Below, piece after piece: positions 59,301 to 64,000 of a stretch of DNA of 64,000 bases (positions within the stretch are counted from its first letter, which is position 1; every line of letters begins with the position of its first letter). The stretch is taken from contig CAJFCJ010000075.1 of the NCBI GenBank assembly GCA_904063045.1, positions 17,611 through 81,610 on the forward strand, written 5' to 3'. The stretch comes from Dimorphilus gyrociliatus. Lineage: Eukaryota > Annelida > Polychaeta > Dinophilidae. Made by a program: the position numbers and the translations under genes. The notes below the pieces were generated by a model. That model did not search any database, was not told the origin of the DNA, and worked only from the letters and a program-made list of their open reading frames with translations.

Positions 59301-59578
59301 TGTGATTTCATCTCTTCAGTTTATGGCAAGAAAATCATTCAGTTTGGATGAAAAATTAGATATTAATCAGATATGGTTCGATGTATGTTTATTCTTTTTT
59401 AAAATTAGTCTGCTGTGTCAATCATGAATTTTTTTATCAGTTGAAATCCAAAACATTCTTTCTAGCAATAGAAAAAGTTGATAATTTCAAACCAGAAAAT
59501 CATCAAAAAAATATACAAGAATATGGAATGCTTTTGAGGAAAGTTCTGCAAAAAAGAACAGCATTATTACAAAAATGA
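53301..59578 (+). CDS. LGR-type GPCR with SRCR-like, C-type lectin, LDLa and LRR ectodomain
   Basis: The ATG at 53301 starts a signal peptide (MIFVLSYQLICFVINF). Two early exons are not recognised. Then come two SRCR-like blocks (near 54146-54570 and 54640-54950; the second has VQVICKYFGFSYG), a C-type lectin domain over two exons (55516-55750 and 55996-56175, ending VECDVWTKLYICH), about six LDLa modules (for example NIYVCDGKFDC and CNGIVDCAHGSDELLC), and LRRs (LVQYIDISYNPI, LRYLDISQTKI). A 7TM domain follows: helices 1-4 to 58490, then helices 5-7 at 58600-59000. Helix 2 keeps Asp (FGDFFTSLYLL); helix 3 ends LEKYFAI; helix 7 reads PLNSVVNSAVF, not NPxxY. LDLa, LRR and 7TM are the layout of relaxin-type (type C) LGRs. 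An intron at 54953-55515 holds a MITE. Some exon joins in the tail are unsettled. Confidence 0.7.
55255..55462. mobile_element. MITE copy B (hAT-like), 208 bp, in an intron of the LGR-type gene
   Basis: The ends CGGATATGACAGAAAACG and (reverse complement of the right end) GGGGTCGACAGAAAACG are inverted repeats. Perfect 8-bp target duplications TCCAGAAA lie at 55247-55254 and 55463-55470. It has the same length as copy A, and the interior also holds CCCTAAC-type runs and a CTAACCTTTTCCAATAGCCC block shared with copy A in outline. Confidence 0.85.
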
Positions 59579-61449
59579 TATTTTTAAAATATATATTTTA
59601 TTGTGAAATAAAAAGTAAATTTCTCAAATAAGCAAATGTCTTATATTTACGAATCCAGTACTGTGACTGAGACAAAATGTATCTTAGGTTTGAAAAATGT
59701 AAGATCTAAACAAGTATTTCTTCTTCTTATTTTCATAAATTGTTCAGGGTCATTTCAATTATAGTTTATTTTTGAAATGATAATTAAGGAAAAGCCTGTT
59801 GTACAACTTTTGTTATATTTTATGTTTAAACTATATTACTGTTGTTATCCAGTGAGTGATATCGTCATCAGCCGCGCTAAATTGTTGATCGCGAAACTTA
59901 TAGAAAGACAGTTCATTTGATTTTTGATTTTCGAAATGGTAAAACAAATAAATGGTTTCGTCATCATCCCCTTTATGAAAAACGTCCACAAAAATTATTA
60001 TTATTATCAATCTTTCAATAATGGAAAACACATGCTATATCAGCAAAGATCCCTTCATGGGCAGCCATATTACAGGCGAATGCTCTTTATTTTTCAAAAC
60101 ATGCAATATCAAGTGCATTCAAGGTTTGTGTTTTTTATTTTTTTATAGTATCAATCATTCAATTATTTCAGGTTAGGAATCAAATTTGCCATTATTTCTG
60201 AGTTGTTTTCAAATCTCTAATAGAAGTTGTGTGGTATCGTTAAAAATAATAGACCTATAAGAAGGAAAGAACACAAATGAGCCTAGAGAGGAATTGGGAT
60301 TATCATTTTCTTTTGATAGCATTGAGAGAAACCGTTCCATTGGGAAGTTCAAAGTATTGTTCAGTAATGAAATTGAAGTAAATACAGTGGATCTAATAAA
60401 TCTAATAAATGTTCAGCTTTCTTCATACAAAAATTTCTAAATGGAAATTATTTACCAGTGAGGAACATTAAATCACAATCACTCACCAGCTAAAACAGCA
60501 GATTGCCATTAGAAAAGACATCGAGGAGAAATATGCAAATGATCTTATATCGTCAGGGAAAAGAATTGCAAAAGATATTCTTTTAAAGCATTCATATCGA
60601 AAATCTAGCTTGCATAACTGCAAAGTAATCAACCACAACAAGTAAAAAAATAGACCAGCTGAGCCTGATTATTTAAATTTTCAACTTGGTGTAACTTTCG
60701 TGTCATTCGGATTTTTTAAGAAATATATTTATTCAAGCGATGAAAGAATCTTATATAATAAAGAATCAATATTCCAAAAAATTCAGGTTAGGAAACATAA
60801 AACAATGTAGAAATGTAATCTAACTTTATTGTTCTATTTAACGATCTGGCTTGTAGATCAGAATTTTAAAAGAAAGAAGGAGAATGGAAATGGGTGAAAG
60901 GGGTTATGGCTCTACCCTAGCTTCCTTATACTTTGTTTGCAAATCAATTCAACAAAATACAAAATGACCTAGCTAAAAGAAATAAACTTGGAGATTTAAT
61001 GGATTATATTGCGGATTAAAAATACTTTTTGGCCTCCAGAAAATTGATCTGTTTGTAACCAAAGAATCAGAACCAACAGAATTTATCATGGATGGCAAGC
61101 TGATGGTTGGTTTGGAGAGGATATTTTTAAAGCAAATCTTTTGAATTATGTAACCTGCAAGAGATTTTGCTCTTGATGACGAGCCTGCTGTAGAGGAAAT
61201 ATGGAAAGCCCTCAATGATCGCCTGGATACATCTTCAACCCCTACTCTTAGTTTAGATCCATATGAGCCCTGAGACTAGTCCTTAATAATTTCAAAAATT
61301 ATACTCCTCTTAACCTTTCGATGAAAAAATTTCTGTAAAAGATCACTTTGCTCTCTTAGAAGAACTTGTTACCCTTTCAACTGAATTGAATTAACAAGTT
61401 GTCAAATCAATAACTAGATATTTGATATTAACAAAAAAACGAACAAGAC
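59579..61449. other. Intergenic region with mobile-element debris
   Basis: Short open frames around 60480-60640 and 61150-61270 (for example DEPAVEEIWKALNDRLDTSS) look like remains of an element protein but belong to no family I can name. The end near 61240-61330 resembles 52660-52740. No host gene is seen. Confidence 0.35.
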
Positions 61450-61654
61450 TTTTGAATAAAGTAGGAAAAGGACTTTATTTTAATAATTACAGTGAAACAT
61501 ATATCTTAACGATATATATTACGACTGTAAAGACAATTCAGCTACTGAACGTACACCAAGGGCCACCTGGCAGGATTCTTACAACGTTACGTTTAAAAGA
61601 TACATCGGCCCTCTGCCGGCTATTACAAACGTTATTTATCGTAACTTATTCAAC
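61450..61654. mobile_element. 205-bp insertion with terminal inverted repeats
   Basis: It starts TTTTGAATAAAGTAGG and its reverse complement starts GTTGAATAAGTTACG. It is flanked by ACAAGAC on both sides (61443-61449 and 61655-61661), and the uninterrupted sequence occurs at 53188-53200. The last 36 bp recur at 61740-61775. Non-coding. Confidence 0.65.
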
Positions 61655-61863
61655 ACAAGACAATTAACCTTTTTTTAAATGGAAATGAAAGGTTAAAATT
61701 AATTGAATGGCATTTTTTAATGTTATTTTATTTTTCATACTATTACAAACATTATTTATCGTAACTTATTCAACATTCCCAGCCAAGGAAGGACGAAAGG
61801 TAACTGCGTCTTCACCAACATATACATAAATATATAAAATTAATAATGCAATAAACTAAGCTA

Positions 61864-64000
61864 TTATTTAATTGGGATCAAGTCTTTTAAGCTTCTCCGC
61901 ATCTCTTTTTCATCTGACGTTTTTAGTAGAACATTTCTGATCTTCCCGTCGTCAGACTTAATCAAATGAGATATCTTTGCTTTCTTATATTCAGCCCTAT
62001 TTCTGTCATTCTTAAGTAACACTTTTTGTCCGATATAAGGCCTTTCTCCCTTTTCATCTTCTCTAACCTCTCTCATAACTTCTTCCAACATTTCTCTGTT
62101 CCATTTGAAACAAATCTTCTTCCAATTGTCCCTGGCTTTCTTGGAGTTTCGCCAGTTCGCCATTAAGTCTCCATAATATTTAATGAGAGTTCTGGGGCTT
62201 AGAACTTCTTGATCTGGGTCTTTCATGAGTCCTGTAAGGGGTTTCGTGGAGACCGCTTCCTCAGCAACTGAGAGTAGGCTTCTCCAACTTTCTTCTTTAA
62301 AACAATTCTTTAGGTAAGGACGCAGAATCCATTTCACAGTTCTTATTGATTGTTCCCATAAGCCTCCTTGATACGGAGCTCTAGGGCTTGTGAATTTCCA
62401 GTTTCCATTAAAGTTTTTTGAAACTTGGGCAAAGGTTGCTGCATTGTCTGATCTAATGTTTGTTATCGGTCCTCTTAAATATTTTATGCTCAGTAAAGCT
62501 AACTGAACACTATTCTTGTTAATAGATTCCATTAATTCTAATGCGACAGCCTTTGTTTTCAAGCATACTCCTATAAGGACATATCTTTTTTCGCTGTTTT
62601 TATTCTTGAATGGTCCGAACACATCTATTCCGATTGATTCAAAGGGAATCGCTTCACCCATAATTTGATCCTTACAGGTTGATTTCCATCATATTGGAAC
62701 CTTTTGTTTTTCCTCCACTCCTCACACTCCTGGCACTTATCTTAAACATCATTTGCTAACGCTACCTCTCCAACTATCCAGAACAAATGCCTCAATCTAT
62801 GTAGCATGGCATTAGGTTCAGAATGGCCAGTTCTTAAATGTACATATTTCATAAGTACTCTCGCTACACTCATATTTTTATGCAATAGGGTTCTAGTTCG
62901 TTTATCTCTTAAAACAACTTCCAAATGTCCCCATTCATTTCTGGTCAATTTTAATTTTTCCATTACTGCAGACGGTATAATTTTCTGTTCCTCTGTTATT
63001 CTCTCATTAATTACTGAAGTAAATTTATTGGGATCACCTGCTACTTCTCTTCTGAAATCGCTTTCTTGTTCCCATGGCAAGATCACCTTCCCCAGGAGGA
63101 CTGTTTGAGCACTTTCTCTTCCAAACTGAACCAATTGTCCTTTAAAGAAAAATCTCTTAATTTTGTCAATTTATCAGCCAGATTATTCTCCGTGGGTACG
63201 TATTCCCATTGATAATCCTCAGTATGATTAAGAATTTTCTTGACTCTTTCTCTTTCGAATTGTACTAAAGGAATCGACATATTCTTTATATATGCTAGGA
63301 CAGCTTTGTTGTCAGACAAAAATGTTGTTGGTTTCTTTTCTAATTTATAAAATTCGAACTCTAAAGCTAGCTCAACTCCCAACAAAGCAGCCATCAATTC
63401 TCTCCTTGGAGTCGACGTTTTGTTATCAGGATCGCCTTCTTTGTTAAGACATGATTTTGCTCCAACAATGGGCCAAGTTTTTTCAATGAGCCCACAGATT
63501 ACTGCACCATGACAATCATTAGATGCGTCTACATATACCCAGTAAGCTGAAGGATTTCCAATATATCTAGGCAACCGTATTTCTTTGGGCAACTTTTTAG
63601 CCAACATTCTCCATTCATTTACTAAGGAATCCGGGACTTTTGCGTTCCAGTTGCCTAACTCCATTTGATAACAGGCTTTTGACCATATGGTCTTGAAAGC
63701 GGCTCTAATTGGCTCTAAATAAAAACCCGCATTAAAGCTGAGTTCATCTCCCTATATGACGGTTTCTCGTCGCGCAATTTAAATGGTTCCAGTCGCCACT
63801 GTAAATAATCTTCTTTCATATATTCGATCCCTAGGATTCTCTCTGCCATTGATTGGTCTTCTCCAAATTTAGCGGCTAATTCCGTTACATTGGAATCGAA
63901 TTTGGTTAATTTGAAATAGGGTTTTAATGTCTCTTGCAAATTCTTGGCCATTTGTTCTAATTCATTCAGATCATCACTAGTTTGGACCCAATCATCCATA
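61864..64000 (-). mobile_element. BEL/Pao LTR retrotransposon, pol region, 5' part beyond the window
   Basis: From the right edge, the minus strand shows the MDDW end of the reverse transcriptase active site, then a BEL-type RNase H (YVDASNDCHGAVICG, ELMAALLGVELA, SDNKAVLAYIKN, VPTENNLADKLTK). After this come the integrase zinc-binding part (LRTGHSEPNAMLHRLRH, later CQEC) and the integrase core with GIDVFGPF, IRSDNAATF and GGLWEQSIRTVK as the three acidic sites. A DUF5641-like C-terminus follows (VLLKNDRN) and stops at 61864. Frame changes near 63710, 63085 and 62680 and a stop near 62752 mean the copy is dead or badly sequenced. The 3' LTR is not identified with certainty. Confidence 0.88.

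Overview
The window is animal nuclear DNA: AT-rich, with short introns (mostly about 40-90 bp, GT-AG with one likely GC-AG), a nuclear tRNA-Ile gene, and genes built from metazoan extracellular modules (F5/8 type C, C-type lectin, PAN/apple, F-type lectin, fibrinogen C, SRCR, LDLa, LRR, REJ, PLAT, chitin-binding). My best guess is a small invertebrate with a compact genome, probably a spiralian; the species cannot be named from the sequence. There is one 10-N assembly gap (37173-37182).

Layout. 1-9.2 kb holds small secreted-protein genes: the end of an F5/8C gene (+), a gene with an FA-type (Methyltransf_FA) domain (-), a PAN-PAN-F-type-lectin gene (+) that runs into decayed sequence, tRNA-Ile(AAT), and a PAN gene (-). 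From 31,466 down to 10,514 one very large minus-strand gene encodes a polycystin-1-like receptor of roughly 6,000 residues. From the N-terminus it has a signal peptide, three copies of a CTLD-PAN-(F5/8C)x3 super-module, a fourth CTLD-PAN-F5/8C ending in a fibrinogen-C domain, an F-type lectin, a Cys-rich EGF-like module, PKD repeats, REJ/GAIN, a degenerate GPS, PLAT, a polycystin channel core and a C-terminal coiled coil. This gene is the main interest of the window.

32.4-37.0 kb holds LRR genes or pseudogenes broken by a dead Tc1-type (DD34E) transposon. 37.18-44.77 kb is an almost perfect inverted repeat of about 3.6 kb per arm around a 297-bp spacer. Each arm carries a two-domain chitin-binding gene and a short LTR-retroelement-like pair. 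The left arm abuts the gap and differs mainly by single-base deletions, so an assembly artefact must be excluded.

45-59.6 kb holds a truncated class A GPCR (-), an F-type-lectin-like secreted protein gene (+), transposon debris, and a complete LGR-type GPCR gene (+) with SRCR-like, C-type lectin, LDLa and LRR modules before 7TM. 59.6-64 kb is mobile-element debris and a frameshifted BEL/Pao retrotransposon running off the right edge.

Most host genes here are lectin-rich secreted proteins or receptors, so this looks like a neighbourhood of extracellular recognition genes. About 208-213-bp MITEs with hAT-like 8-bp target duplications sit in the introns of two of the receptors and in intergenic DNA; one has a matching empty site inside the window.
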